Assembly: GCF_022012475.1 (NCBI RefSeq)
Contig: NZ_JAKLWS010000004.1
Span: forward strand, 124,001 to 188,000
Length of the DNA stretch: 64,000 nucleotides
Direction: 5' to 3'
Origin: Rhodohalobacter sulfatireducens
GTDB lineage: Bacteria > Bacteroidota > Rhodothermia > Balneolales > Balneolaceae
The notes beneath the pieces are model-generated. The model had not been told where the DNA came from and searched no databases. It worked only from the letters and a program-made list of their open reading frames with translations. Below, piece after piece: positions 1-9,607 of the stretch. Both the position numbers and the translations under genes were made by a program. Each line of letters begins with the position of its first letter. The stretch's first letter is position 1.

Positions 1-377
1 GTTTGTCGAATGCGGCATTGTTTACAATAATATCGACCCTCCCCCATGCATCCTCAACCCGGTCAAACAGTTTCGGAATATTGTCTGGTTCCGCTAAATC
101 CGCTTCCAACGTCATGCATTCTCCTCCCAGGCTACTAATCTTTTCAGCAACCCAATCCGCAGTTTGCCCTATCTCACGGCAATAATATGAACTGCCCGGA
201 GCAGTGGCTTCTTCTACGCTTTCTTTCGTTTCACCGTACAGTTCGGGGGGCTGTCGAAGATAAGTAATCAACACTTTCGCCCCTTCCCTTGCAAAAGCGA
301 TCGCTATAGCAGCACCAATCCCATGATTGGCACCTGTTACAATCACAGTTTTTCCATTTAAGCCCGTATCAATCATG
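1..377 (-). CDS. SDR-family NAD(P)-dependent oxidoreductase, C-terminus cut by window edge
   Basis: The reading frame starts at an ATG at 377-375 and stays open to base 1, so only about the first 125 residues are present. The N-terminus shows the Rossmann cofactor motif of short-chain dehydrogenases (VTGANHGIG), and the last visible residues include the NNAA motif that follows beta-4. An insertion of roughly 25 residues follows beta-2 (around LRQPPELYGETKESVEE), longer than in the other SDR of this window. The active-site Ser/Tyr/Lys would lie beyond the edge and cannot be seen. It follows the mannosidase genes on the same strand but is separated from them by a strong terminator, so it may be a separate unit. 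The substrate is unknown; a sugar or polyol dehydrogenase is plausible from context only. Confidence 0.85.
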
Positions 378-713
378 ACTCTTGTATTTAGATGAATGAT
401 GTATAATCAATTCTCAACCAAAGTAATCCATGTAATTATGACTCTATCCAAGATCTGTACTTTGTATGATATTCATTCCCAGGTTGATATCGACATCTTT
501 ATTATACATAATTAAAAAATCCCGGGCACCTTCTATGCCCGGGATCCGGTGTTATCTGCCACATGGGTTATGATGCGACAATATTCTTCTAAAGACTCAA
601 CTTATAGTTTCTGTAAGCATCTATATTTCAATCTTGCCAAAATTGATATGTATTTAATTTGAAGTCATCAAATATCTATTCCTGATTTATTGAATTTGAT
701 TTTCCAAATCTTA
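378..713. other. Intergenic region with one terminator
   Basis: This 336-base gap holds the intrinsic terminator described at 513-545. Apart from that I see only AT-rich sequence that could carry the promoter of the SDR gene at 1-377. No ORF or RNA gene is supported. Confidence 0.6.
513..545 (-). terminator. Intrinsic terminator after the last GH92 gene
   Basis: A perfect 10-bp stem (ATCCCGGGCA at 519-528 with TGCCCGGGAT at 536-545) encloses a 7-base loop. Read on the minus strand it is followed by a run of six T. It lies about 170 bases past the stop codon of the GH92 gene ending at 714 and closes the mannosidase unit. Confidence 0.85.
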
Positions 714-3095
714 TTAATCCAACCCCCAACTTTTTACTGCATTTGGCGAAGATTCAAGATGTAAATGTCCTCCATTAATAAAGGTATCCCAGGGAAAATG
801 AATCGAATTCAATGCCTCTCCATTCAAAACAGCGGAACGAATATATTTATGGTTTGAGGGATCACCATCAACCGTGATCACAAATTCATCCCCGCGAAAA
901 TGGTCCGGATTGAGTTTAATCCGAACTCTTTCAAACATGGGCAGTGATAACTGCAGTGTGGGCTCTTGGTCACTCCCACCCGCTACATCAAACAGGCCCA
1001 TTCCGGCAAGAACAAACCAAGCTCCCAACTGTCCCTGGTCCTCATCCTGGCCCAAACCGTATCCCCGAATGGGTTCTGTTCCGTAAAATGAATCGCTGAT
1101 TTCCCGAACCCATTTTTGTGTGAGCCATGGGCTTCCTGAATAATTAAAAAGCCAGGAGATGTGCAGGCTGGGTTGATTTCCATGGTTATAAACCCCGCCC
1201 ACTCCGGCAAATGCATCGATCTCTTCACTGCTTGAAAAATTTACTTTTTCAGCCATTTCAAAGAGGTTATTCAGTCGTTCATTAAAGGTATCTTCACCAA
1301 TTTTTTCCACCAATCCTTCCGGGTCATGCGGAACATAAAATGTATATTGATATGCATTCCCTTCCTGGAAACCTCTCCACGGTTCAGACGGATCAAAGTT
1401 ATCTATAAAATTCCCATCCAGATCACGTGGCCGGATATATCCTGTATCGTCATCATAAAGTATTTTCCAGCCGTGTGACAGATCCATAAGCCTTTCGTAA
1501 TCATCAGACTTGCCCAGCGATTTTGCCATTTGAGCAGCCGCATAGGCACTAAAGCTGTACTCCATCGTGTGTGACGCCGCAAACCGGGAGGACCGATTCG
1601 TGGAACCGGAATAATACTCACCGGTATTCTCGAACGGTACATAGCCACGCTCAAGAAACGCTTTCACGTCCCTTTTCCCTGCACCATAAGGCCGATTGAT
1701 CCAGCCAAGCTCATTTCCGCGAACGGCTTCCCACGCTGCTGCAGTATCCAGTCCCTGAATGCCCCTGTTATATCCGGATGCGATAAACTGCCCTACAAAA
1801 TTTGTCCCAACCCCCGACACATATTTAAAAGCTGCCATGCCATCAGACAGCCAGCCTGTTTCTTCAAAAAAGTCGATATGAGTATTCAGGTATTCGCTGA
1901 GGTAGTCCGGATAAGCCATCGCCCAAAGGGTGCCCAGGTTCCAGAATGCACCCCATACAGCGTCGGTATTATAGTGGTGATATAATGGGTTGCCACTCTC
2001 ATCTAATGGGATCTGACCAATACTATGATCGTTTTTCCGATAAGTTCCACTTACATCACTGGCCAATCCACGTCCCAAAAGCGCGTGATACAAGCCGGTG
2101 TAAAACTTGACTTTATCCTCTTTTGAGCCTCCTTCAACGGCAATTCTGCCCAACATCGATTCCCATTTCTCTTCCGACTGTTTCCGGGCTTCTTGAAATG
2201 TCAGCTCATCTGCTTCGGCCTCAAGATTCAGCCTGGCCTGCTCCGTGCTGGTGTACGACAATCCCAGCTTTACCGTAACACTTTCCTGTTCATCTGTTTG
2301 AAAAGTGACATACATGCCGGCCCCTTTTCCCTGGACGGATTCCTGCCCCGGATTCCTCTTCTCATTCAAAAAAGTCCCAAATGAATCCGGTGTTTTGTCC
2401 AGCCGTGCCACAAAATACATCGCTACCGTGGCCCCGGTTTGATAGTTTTTAACATACTCAGGAAGTGTAATCACAAACCCTTCAAATTCACGATCCGACA
2501 CTTTTCGTACTACGGCATCGATCACTTCACCACTCTCTCCCTGCCTGTTACCGATATCAAACAGCAGATGTGACCGATCCGATTCAGGAAATGTATAACG
2601 ATGGAAAGCAACCCGCGGAGTAGAGGTCAATTCTGCTCTGATATCGTAATCATCAAGGATAACACGATAATATCCGGGGCTGTCAACTTCATTTTCTTTA
2701 GAAAATCGAGATCGGTATCCACTGTCAGGTTCTTCCAGATCACCCGGAATTGTGATCAAATCTCCTGTGGTTGCCATCAATGCAACGCCTCCAATCTGGA
2801 ATTCCCGAAAATTCACAAAACTTTCTATCGATTCGTGACGCGGATCGTATCCCACAGCTTCCCAGCCGGATGGATTCCCATAATGGCCGTCCGTACTTGC
2901 AGAGGGCTTAGCCATTCCAAATGGATTAGCTGCCGGTGTATAAAAAAACCAGCGTGAATGGGCTGAGCCGATCACCGGATCTACATAATCACTAAACCGC
3001 TCTGACTGGGCCGAAAGAGTCTGCAGATTCAAAAGAGCTAAACAGAAAAGCAGGATAACGAATTTTAGAACTGATTTTACGGGCAAGGATTTCAT
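714..3095 (-). CDS. GH92 family alpha-mannosidase, secreted
   Basis: Exo-acting, calcium-dependent inverting alpha-mannosidase of family GH92, predicted to remove terminal alpha-mannose in the periplasm or at the cell surface. I prefer the ATG at 3095, because the protein then begins with a classical signal peptide ending near LNLQTLSAQ; in-frame starts at 3119 and 3137 only lengthen the n-region. The usual N-terminal beta-sandwich opens with the family hallmark SDYVDPVIG, followed by the (alpha/alpha)6 barrel. The presumed catalytic acid is the Glu of QEGNAYQ (E592 counted from the 3137 start) and the presumed base lies in QDEDQGQ (D698-D700). The helix motif that reads EY..DW in two of the paralogues is EYSFSAY here, so specificity may differ. 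It is the most distal of the four GH92 genes and is followed by a terminator. Confidence 0.93.
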   Translation of the reverse strand: MKSLPVKSVLKFVILLFCLALLNLQTLSAQSERFSDYVDPVIGSAHSRWFFYTPAANPFGMAKPSASTDGHYGNPSGWEAVGYDPRHESIESFVNFREFQIGGVALMATTGDLITIPGDLEEPDSGYRSRFSKENEVDSPGYYRVILDDYDIRAELTSTPRVAFHRYTFPESDRSHLLFDIGNRQGESGEVIDAVVRKVSDREFEGFVITLPEYVKNYQTGATVAMYFVARLDKTPDSFGTFLNEKRNPGQESVQGKGAGMYVTFQTDEQESVTVKLGLSYTSTEQARLNLEAEADELTFQEARKQSEEKWESMLGRIAVEGGSKEDKVKFYTGLYHALLGRGLASDVSGTYRKNDHSIGQIPLDESGNPLYHHYNTDAVWGAFWNLGTLWAMAYPDYLSEYLNTHIDFFEETGWLSDGMAAFKYVSGVGTNFVGQFIASGYNRGIQGLDTAAAWEAVRGNELGWINRPYGAGKRDVKAFLERGYVPFENTGEYYSGSTNRSSRFAASHTMEYSFSAYAAAQMAKSLGKSDDYERLMDLSHGWKILYDDDTGYIRPRDLDGNFIDNFDPSEPWRGFQEGNAYQYTFYVPHDPEGLVEKIGEDTFNERLNNLFEMAEKVNFSSSEEIDAFAGVGGVYNHGNQPSLHISWLFNYSGSPWLTQKWVREISDSFYGTEPIRGYGLGQDEDQGQLGAWFVLAGMGLFDVAGGSDQEPTLQLSLPMFERVRIKLNPDHFRGDEFVITVDGDPSNHKYIRSAVLNGEALNSIHFPWDTFINGGHLHLESSPNAVKSWGLD

Positions 3096-3188
3096 ATCCG
3101 AGAGTTCATCCACCTTCATCGTATTACTTATAAGCATATCATTGTACCTTAATTATTGGAGCAGGCCAGCGAGCAGAGATCATACCAA

Positions 3189-4481
3189 TTATTTATTTTC
3201 ATTTGCCCACTGGTTAAACATTTGAATCGCTTTTCCAAGTACTCCCGCCGAGCCTTTGAATTCTGCCGAACCGGCCGGAGTCCCATCCATTCTATACCAT
3301 TCATAAAACCCATCATTTTCGATCACTCTTTCCAACATCGGCTGCGAAAGTTCGTAGGCTTCCTCTACAAAGCCATGTTTGATCAACTGCTGAATCATTC
3401 TGCCACCAAACCAGGTCCAGTCGCCCCCATTTTGGTATTCGTAAGGAGCCGAAACATTTTCACCCAAAACGTTTGAAGGATAGGCGGGATAGAGTGTTAA
3501 TCCTATTGAAGGAGCACCTGCCAACTCAACATTTTTTTTCATCTGTTGAGCGACTTTGGCAATTTCATCACGGCTTAGAACACCGGCCTCAATAGCGACT
3601 GCTGTTCCGCCGTGGTAATGGATTTCGTTTTCATCGAAATCGTCCGGAAACGGCGAGCCGTCGATATAGATATGGGGAATAAATTTTTGACTATCGCCAT
3701 CCCACAGGTGCTTTCGAATATTTATGATCAGTTGTGTATTTAATCCCTTCCAATATTCTTTGTCCTCTTCAGGGCTTAGCTCAGCCATATTTTGAGCGGC
3801 AATAGCCAGCATGGCGTTGTCATAGACATCAATACTCCAATGTGTTAATTCATCCACATCAACAATTGCACCGCCTTCAACTTGAATATCTCCCCAATCG
3901 AACGTGGTAGCGCCGATAATCAGGCCATACTTTCCTGAATATCTCTCATCCAGTAAAAAATCCACCGACCCTTTTAAACGATTATAAACCGTATTTCCTG
4001 CTACTGTTTCGTTCAATATATCTGTATCGCCGGTTTTGTCGACGTATTTATAAATGGCCTGGATGAGTGATGTTTCCTGGTCAGACTCAACCGTATTTTT
4101 AAAGCCAATATGATTGGGTGCCGTAGCCGACTCATACGGATGCGGATCGCCCCAGGTAAATCCTTCCTTGCGGACATATCCATCCAGCATCTCTCCATTC
4201 TCCTGTTGAAAGTGGAAAAACATCAAGAGGTTTTCTCGAATCACGCTATTATCATATTCCTCACACGACAGCTCGATAAATGTATTCAAGTCGCGAGACC
4301 ACACCATTTGATACCCTGAACCCGCATAAAACCCTTTTTTCATCAGGTTACGGGCCATGCCATCCACTTTAGATATCGTAGTATCTGTCAGAATTTTCTC
4401 TGCAAGTATTTTATTCTCTCTGCTTTGATCTGCAGAAAATATGAACATCAATCCACTGAAAATGAACAGGCTGAGCTTCAT
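3189..4481 (-). CDS. Secreted (alpha/alpha)6-barrel glycosidase-like protein, family unassigned (copy 1)
   Basis: This 430-residue protein has a short Sec signal peptide and an all-helical pattern typical of six-hairpin glycosidases (GH63/GH94/GH125-like fold). Acidic candidates for catalysis are D64 in WSRDLNTF and E394 in DGFYEWY. Other conserved blocks are NTVESDQETSLIQA, DWGD, SIDVYDNAM, HGGTAVAIEAG and QNGGDWTWFGGRMIQQL. I could not match it to the hallmark motifs of GH125 alpha-1,6-mannosidases, although its size and position in a mannan locus would suit that role. It is closely related to the protein at 8024-9310, and each copy sits directly downstream of, or leads, a GH92 gene, so the two are probably paired with those enzymes. 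The substrate is inferred to be a mannose-containing oligosaccharide. Confidence 0.75.
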   Translation of the reverse strand: MKLSLFIFSGLMFIFSADQSRENKILAEKILTDTTISKVDGMARNLMKKGFYAGSGYQMVWSRDLNTFIELSCEEYDNSVIRENLLMFFHFQQENGEMLDGYVRKEGFTWGDPHPYESATAPNHIGFKNTVESDQETSLIQAIYKYVDKTGDTDILNETVAGNTVYNRLKGSVDFLLDERYSGKYGLIIGATTFDWGDIQVEGGAIVDVDELTHWSIDVYDNAMLAIAAQNMAELSPEEDKEYWKGLNTQLIINIRKHLWDGDSQKFIPHIYIDGSPFPDDFDENEIHYHGGTAVAIEAGVLSRDEIAKVAQQMKKNVELAGAPSIGLTLYPAYPSNVLGENVSAPYEYQNGGDWTWFGGRMIQQLIKHGFVEEAYELSQPMLERVIENDGFYEWYRMDGTPAGSAEFKGSAGVLGKAIQMFNQWANENK

Positions 4482-4529
4482 CTGTTTATGTATGTATTTG
4501 TTTGAGAACCATTTTCATACTTTTCTCAC

Positions 4530-4550
4530 CAACCATTGTGTGAATGGTTG
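4530..4550 (-). other. Intergenic stem-loop
   Basis: A perfect 8-bp stem (CAACCATT / AATGGTTG) with a 5-base loop lies between two glycosidase genes of one apparent operon. No T-run follows on either strand, so it is more likely an mRNA processing or stability element than a terminator. Confidence 0.4.
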
Positions 4551-4652
4551 AATCTTGATATCGGGTAAACCACTATCGCTTTACTGTATTTGGTTGTATC
4601 TACGGCTGTTCGGTACAAGCTATCTGAAAATCGAGTGCTCTTCTCAAAAAAG

Positions 4653-7600
4653 TTATTCACTTTCAATAACTCCCCACTCTTTATTTGGCTCCGGTCCCAT
4701 TTCAAGAATGAGCGATCCCCCTTTCAGTAATTCCGATGCATCAAAGTAAAAGGTGTCTAATTCTTGTCCATTGAGTGTTGCACTCTGTACATACTTGTTA
4801 TTTCTTGATGCGTTCTTCGCTTCTATGACAAATGTTTCACCCCGGCCGTACATGCCCCCAAGGTCAATCTCTACCCGTTCAAATAGAGGACTTGCAATTT
4901 CATAGATTGGGTCCACGCGCGTACCGCCGTCTGTTTGGAAAAGACCGATAGATGCCATCACAAACCAGGCACTTAATTGTCCCTGGTCTTCATCTCCCAG
5001 GTAGGCGTTTCCAACCCCAAACCCGTAAAATCTTTCCATAACAGCCCGGCTCCATTTTTGAGTGAGCCACGGTTTGCCTGCCCAGTTGAAAAGAAAAGAG
5101 AAATGTAAAGACTGTTGATTTCCCTGGTCTACCGGGATGTCCCAATATTGATCATTGACAGCATTAAACCGCAGAGGATAACTTTTTTCAAATCCCCAGA
5201 TCAGGTTGTCTACAAACCGTTCTTTCCCGATGTAATGGATAAGTTCGGTTACATCCTGCGGAACAAAATGGGTCAGCTGCCAGGCATTGCCTTCCACATA
5301 GTGGTGATTTGCCCCGGACGCAAATGGGTCAAAATCCTCGAGCCAATTTCCGTCACTGTCCCTCATGTGGGCAAAACCTGTGTCGGAAATGGCATTTTTC
5401 CACCAGTATCCGCGGTCATTAAAGGTTTCATAGACATCACTCTTTCCTATCGCTTTGGCAAGCTGCCCCACCGTCCAGTCATCGAATGAGTATTCCATTG
5501 AGTTGGAGAAACGTCCCTTATCGTATGGAACATACTCGTGTTCAAGGTAAACGGTAAGATCCCTGTTGCCGGCAAATCCGTCATGCACTTTTTGAGCCGG
5601 AGTGTTCTGCATTTTCACGGCAGCTTCGAGTGCTTTATCTGCATCAAAATCCCGTATCCCCATCTGGTAAGCCCCGGTGATGAGTGGAATTTCGTGCTCA
5701 GCAACCATCACCGGTATATAGTTCATACCGGCCGGGCCTTTGGCTAACCATCCGTATGCATCATACATAGCCAACTGTGAATTCACCCAACGGCTGCTCC
5801 ACTCCGGTGTGACAAGGTTCCAAAACTGGTTTAGGTTCCAGAATGTATTCCAAAATGCATCACATCCCAACGCAACATGATCAGGATCCATCAGCTTGTG
5901 AACAGAGCCATCCGTTCCACGCCACTCCCCATTCACATCACTCCAGGTATTCCTTGTGCTCAGAGAACGGTAAACTGTATTGTAAAATCTCTTTTTCTCC
6001 AGGCGGTTATTTGTGCTGATGAGCACTCTGCTCATTAACTCGTTCCAGGTATCCACCTGGTGTTGTCTCACGGCTTCAAAATCCCATCCGAACGGTTCGC
6101 TCATCTCAGTCTCCAAATTCTGAGCGGCATTCTCAATACTCACCAGGCTAATTCCTGTGCGAACCTGTACCACCGGTTCTTCTTTATGATCAAAATAGAT
6201 AAACAAGCCGGCATCTGTGATATCTTTTGCCGTAAGCTGGTCGCCTTCAACAATTTCATCCTCAACCCATCCACCCATGGAAAGGATTGGCTGATCGAAT
6301 TCCATAACAAAGTGAACCGTGTAATCCTGTTGTGCATCACTACTCCAAACACGACCTGAAAACTGATCGGAATACCCCTCTAACCGGTAGTCAGAGACTT
6401 TCCTGACGTTTACCTCTTTAAGAACATAATCGTACTCTGCCGGGATATGGAAATCAATCAACACCCGCGCACTGTCTCGTTCCTCGGGAAACGTAAAACG
6501 CATCAAACTGCTTCGGGTCGTTGCGGTGAGTTCAGCTTGAATGTCGTAGTCGGTTAAGTTCACTTTATAGTAACCGATAGGGGCTTCCTCACTTTTTTTA
6601 TCGATCCGTGAACGGTACCCTGAATCCGGTTTTAACTCATCCCCGATCTGTGTTTGTAACCGCCCGTTTGTCGGAAATACTCCAAGACCGGCCATCGTCC
6701 ACTCATGGATATGGCTGAAAGCTCCAACACTTTCAAATATCGAATCATACCCTGCCTGCCACCCCGAGTTTTGATTAATGGGAGAAAGTTTCACCATGCT
6801 GAATGGCATCCAGGGGCCCGGTGCGTACATCCAGCGGGCATGGGCCGCTCCCATCCTTGTATCTACATAGTCCGAGAGTGCTTGAACCTGCTGAGGTGAT
6901 CGTTCGACCGAGCCCGATTCTAACTCCCGGCCATCTATTAAAATTGCATACTCACTTCTCATTTCTTGCGATACTGCGGGCATCAGTACTTCAAAATCGT
7001 ATTGGCCCATCTCAACAGTTTCTTCAAAAATTTGTTCTCCGTCCAGTTCTACACTCAATAGCGGGGATCCTTCAAAGTGCTCCGTTTTTACCAACAGCGG
7101 TTGAAATTCATCCTGGCCTTTTACGACCTGGTATTCGGCCGGCCTTACATCTCTCACAAATAGCTTTTCTACGTTGCGCAATTTTAGTTCGGGTCCCTCT
7201 AATCGAACCTGGTCGAATTTAATCCACGAACCTTCCAGGATGGTAATGTTTATCTCATTTCCATCCTGTTGTATCACATTTTGATCAATTGGAATTGATA
7301 TTGTGGTTGGTGTGGCATCAGCATCTTCGCCTCTTAAAGCCTCTTCATTAATAAATTCCTCATTTCTTGCAGGCGAACGTTGTGATTCCCGGCTATAACC
7401 CTCTGCTTGAAGTGCGTATCGCACCTCCTGACCGTTAATGTGAACTTTCACTACAGGTAAAAACTCTTTTGCGAAGTCAGCCAGTTCAATGTAGAGAGTA
7501 TAGTTGCCGTTCTCCGGCTCTTCATCAGCAGAAAACAGAATATTTACCGAGTTACTTCGCCATCCGGATGTAGGCCACGTACCTCCCCAAGTGTCAACGG

Positions 7601-7880
7601 GACCCGGCAAAACATAGGGTATATCTTCTTTCTCATCGTGAAAACCGATTGCAAAAAAATTATCCTCATAGCCAAAATCCTCATATTTAAAATCCTCAAA
7701 GCCATCAGGAGCCAGCGCAAATTCATCAGCTAAGTTGTCTTTCTCTCCGATACTCCAAATAACCTCATGATGAGCTTGAGTAATAAGAACCGCATTACGT
7801 TCTGAGGTATTTATAGCAAGTAGTATTGTTGGAAAAGCAAACAGTACACAATACAGGATTAAATATTTGATTTTTTTCAT
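4653..7880 (-). CDS. GH92 alpha-mannosidase with an extra N-terminal beta-sandwich module
   Basis: The protein has 1075 residues, about 300 more than a simple GH92 enzyme. A signal peptide (ends near TILLAINTSE) is followed by a module of about 200 residues starting with VIWSIGEKDNLADEF. This resembles the galactose-binding-like domain III of PL4 rhamnogalacturonan lyases and recurs on the GH38 protein at 19071. The GH92 part begins near residue 340 (LSDYVDTRMGAAHARW). The catalytic acid is predicted as E863 in VEGNAWQ and the base as D963-D965 in GDEDQGQ; EYSFDDW is intact. It is predicted to act on exported or surface alpha-mannan, with the extra module probably aiding binding. It lies in a row with the unassigned glycosidases on both sides. 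Confidence 0.93.
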   Translation of the reverse strand: MKKIKYLILYCVLFAFPTILLAINTSERNAVLITQAHHEVIWSIGEKDNLADEFALAPDGFEDFKYEDFGYEDNFFAIGFHDEKEDIPYVLPGPVDTWGGTWPTSGWRSNSVNILFSADEEPENGNYTLYIELADFAKEFLPVVKVHINGQEVRYALQAEGYSRESQRSPARNEEFINEEALRGEDADATPTTISIPIDQNVIQQDGNEINITILEGSWIKFDQVRLEGPELKLRNVEKLFVRDVRPAEYQVVKGQDEFQPLLVKTEHFEGSPLLSVELDGEQIFEETVEMGQYDFEVLMPAVSQEMRSEYAILIDGRELESGSVERSPQQVQALSDYVDTRMGAAHARWMYAPGPWMPFSMVKLSPINQNSGWQAGYDSIFESVGAFSHIHEWTMAGLGVFPTNGRLQTQIGDELKPDSGYRSRIDKKSEEAPIGYYKVNLTDYDIQAELTATTRSSLMRFTFPEERDSARVLIDFHIPAEYDYVLKEVNVRKVSDYRLEGYSDQFSGRVWSSDAQQDYTVHFVMEFDQPILSMGGWVEDEIVEGDQLTAKDITDAGLFIYFDHKEEPVVQVRTGISLVSIENAAQNLETEMSEPFGWDFEAVRQHQVDTWNELMSRVLISTNNRLEKKRFYNTVYRSLSTRNTWSDVNGEWRGTDGSVHKLMDPDHVALGCDAFWNTFWNLNQFWNLVTPEWSSRWVNSQLAMYDAYGWLAKGPAGMNYIPVMVAEHEIPLITGAYQMGIRDFDADKALEAAVKMQNTPAQKVHDGFAGNRDLTVYLEHEYVPYDKGRFSNSMEYSFDDWTVGQLAKAIGKSDVYETFNDRGYWWKNAISDTGFAHMRDSDGNWLEDFDPFASGANHHYVEGNAWQLTHFVPQDVTELIHYIGKERFVDNLIWGFEKSYPLRFNAVNDQYWDIPVDQGNQQSLHFSFLFNWAGKPWLTQKWSRAVMERFYGFGVGNAYLGDEDQGQLSAWFVMASIGLFQTDGGTRVDPIYEIASPLFERVEIDLGGMYGRGETFVIEAKNASRNNKYVQSATLNGQELDTFYFDASELLKGGSLILEMGPEPNKEWGVIESE

Positions 7881-7917
7881 ATTGTTATTGTATTAAAATC
7901 GGGAGTTCTTCATAACA

Positions 7918-7999
7918 CGTCAGACGGCTGATTTTGCCGTCAGACGGATACCCTAAGGCTTCATAAATCCGTCTTACCGCAACCACAGCGGTCTGACGG
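7918..7999. repeat. Palindromic intergenic repeats
   Basis: Between two glycosidase genes lie two direct copies of CGTCAGACGG (7918-7927, 7938-7947), then a hairpin with arms CCGTCTTACCGC (7969-7980) and GCGGTCTGACGG (7988-7999), 10 of 12 paired. The same arm sequence, CCGTCTAACC(GC), recurs in the hairpin at 44470-44498, which makes this look like a dispersed REP-type family rather than a local regulator. Confidence 0.6.
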
Positions 8000-8023
8000 G
8001 AGGGTTCAATTTGAATTTTCGGT

Positions 8024-9310
8024 TTATTGATTTGCAGCCCACTCTTCAAACATTTCGATCGAGGTGTAAAGTACTCCCGCCGATCCTCTGAATGTTCCTG
8101 AACCCATCGGCTCATTACTTGGAGTGTACCATTCATAAAAACCATCGTTTTCTACAACTCTTTCGAACATGGGGACGGCTTCTTCATAAGCTTCTTGTAC
8201 AAATCCGTAACGGATGAGCTGCTGAATCATACGACCGCCAAACCATGTCCAGTCCCCGCCGTTTTGGTAGCCGTACGGATACATCCCTTCATTCATGAAA
8301 AAGCCTTCAGGGTAGGGCGGGTAGAGTGTTAATCCTATAGTGGCGGCATTTGCTGCCTCTACATTCTCCCTCATTCGCTGCAAAGCATCATAGACTTGAT
8401 CTTCAGTAAGCAGTCCTGCTTCAATTGCAACTGCCGTGCCTCCGTGCTGGTAAATTTCATCTTCATTAAAATCATCCGGGAATGGCGAATCATCCAGGTA
8501 GCGATGTGGTACAAATTGTTGATTTTCTTCTTCCCAAAGATGATTCATAACATTTACAGAAATGCTCTCGTGAATTTCCATCAATGCGTCTGCTTCTCCA
8601 GGCAACATTTCAGCAAGGTTCTGAAGTGCGATCAAAAACATGGCATTATCATAAACATCCACTGCATAGTGAGTATCTTCTGTAAGGAATACTCCCCACT
8701 CGTGTTCAGGCTGTACATCTCCCCAATCGGCAGTGGTTGCTCCCCAGATTAAGTCATACTCCTCACTGAATCGCTCATTCATCAGAAAGTCGACAGCGAA
8801 TAGCATTCGTTCTGCGACGGTCATCTCCCCCACAGTTTCATCTAAAATAGTGTAATCACCCGATCTGTTTACATATTTATAAACCGCTTGTATCAACGAG
8901 GATTCATGATCCGTTTCCACTGTATTTTTGTGTGCCATGCGGTCCGGTTCAAGATCTGAATAGATATAATCATATCCGCCCTCTTCGTCTTCAGCACGCG
9001 GGATAAAACCATCAACAATTCCGCCCTCATCGCTTTGAAACCGAAAGAATATCAGTAAATTTTCTTTAACAACTTCCTGATCATGCAGTTCCAATGCCAG
9101 TTCTATGAATGTATTATAATCCCTGATCCAAACTTCAGAGTAGCTGTCGCCCGCATTAAATCCGGTCGATACAATTTCAATCGCCTTTTCTTTGACAACC
9201 GGAATATTTGGGTCGTTACTAAGCGAATCAATGAGTTCGTGATTCGAATTACCTGCAGTACAAGAACTGAGGATAAAGAGAGATAGAAACAGAAGGTATT
9301 TGTGTATCAT
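8024..9310 (-). CDS. Lipoprotein (alpha/alpha)6-barrel glycosidase-like protein, family unassigned (copy 2)
   Basis: This 428-residue paralogue of the protein at 3189-4481 aligns over its whole length. The equivalent acidic residues are D64 in WIRDYNTF and the Glu of DGFYEWY; DWGD, AVDVYDNAM, HGGTAVAIEAG and QNGGDWTWFGG are all shared. Unlike copy 1 it carries a lipobox (FILSSC), so it is predicted to be a lipoprotein, possibly surface-exposed. It is the first gene of the last transcription unit of the locus, behind its own operator-like site (9608-9623) and a long structured leader that ends in a terminator 31 bases before the ATG. The glycosidase role follows from fold and context; the bond it cleaves is unknown. 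Confidence 0.75.
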   Translation of the reverse strand: MIHKYLLFLSLFILSSCTAGNSNHELIDSLSNDPNIPVVKEKAIEIVSTGFNAGDSYSEVWIRDYNTFIELALELHDQEVVKENLLIFFRFQSDEGGIVDGFIPRAEDEEGGYDYIYSDLEPDRMAHKNTVETDHESSLIQAVYKYVNRSGDYTILDETVGEMTVAERMLFAVDFLMNERFSEEYDLIWGATTADWGDVQPEHEWGVFLTEDTHYAVDVYDNAMFLIALQNLAEMLPGEADALMEIHESISVNVMNHLWEEENQQFVPHRYLDDSPFPDDFNEDEIYQHGGTAVAIEAGLLTEDQVYDALQRMRENVEAANAATIGLTLYPPYPEGFFMNEGMYPYGYQNGGDWTWFGGRMIQQLIRYGFVQEAYEEAVPMFERVVENDGFYEWYTPSNEPMGSGTFRGSAGVLYTSIEMFEEWAANQ

Positions 9311-9340
9311 TTTGACATGTAATAAGAATGAAAAATTTCA

Positions 9341-9378
9341 AAAAAATACGGCTCAGGAAAAAGGAGTCCCTGAGCCGT
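9341..9378 (-). terminator. Intrinsic terminator or attenuator just upstream of a start codon
   Basis: A perfect 10-bp stem (ACGGCTCAGG 9348-9357, CCTGAGCCGT 9369-9378) is followed on the minus strand by A and then seven T. It lies 31 bases before the ATG at 9310 and about 285 bases past the stop at 9664. That position fits attenuation of the downstream gene at least as well as simple termination of the upstream one. A second ACGGCT copy at 9393-9398 could compete for the distal arm of the stem. Confidence 0.8.
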
Positions 9379-9575
9379 TTACTGTTATCTTAGCCGTTAT
9401 GCACAAGTCCGTACTATGATTAACACTATCAATATTCGAGAGCCCGACCTCTTCTCTGCATATCGCACCTAATCTTTCAATTAGGCATAATTTCGCGAAA
9501 TAATGCCTTTTGTTATACGATTCCAATACCCAATTCATTTTCGCTACAGATGGCAAGATTCAATGTCGCCTTTTA
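9379..9575 (-). ncRNA. Candidate structured leader RNA or PUL-associated small RNA
   Basis: On the minus strand this stretch can form a hairpin with arms AGGCAT/ATGCCT and an inner ATTT/AAAT around a CGCG loop (9483-9508). A second hairpin, CCTAAT/ATTAGG (9468-9485), shares bases 9483-9485 with the first, so the two full stems exclude each other. A small AGAG/CTCT stem follows before the terminator at 9341-9378. The layout promoter, exclusive hairpins, terminator, gene is that of a riboswitch or attenuator, but I recognise no known riboswitch core. A free-standing small RNA ending at the terminator is the alternative. Confidence 0.45.
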
Positions 9576-9607
9576 AATTATAAATAAAGAAAAAAATCAT
9601 TATGTAC

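Noticed and set aside
3189-9310. Calling the two six-hairpin proteins GH125 alpha-1,6-mannosidases
   Set aside because: Context and length fit, but the GH125 blocks that I remember (WLRDST, HETDH-type) are not present, so the family is left open.
9353-9556. 67-codon frame on the minus strand in the leader
   Set aside because: It ends inside the terminator stem, shows no family features or signal sequence, and its region is better explained as structured RNA.
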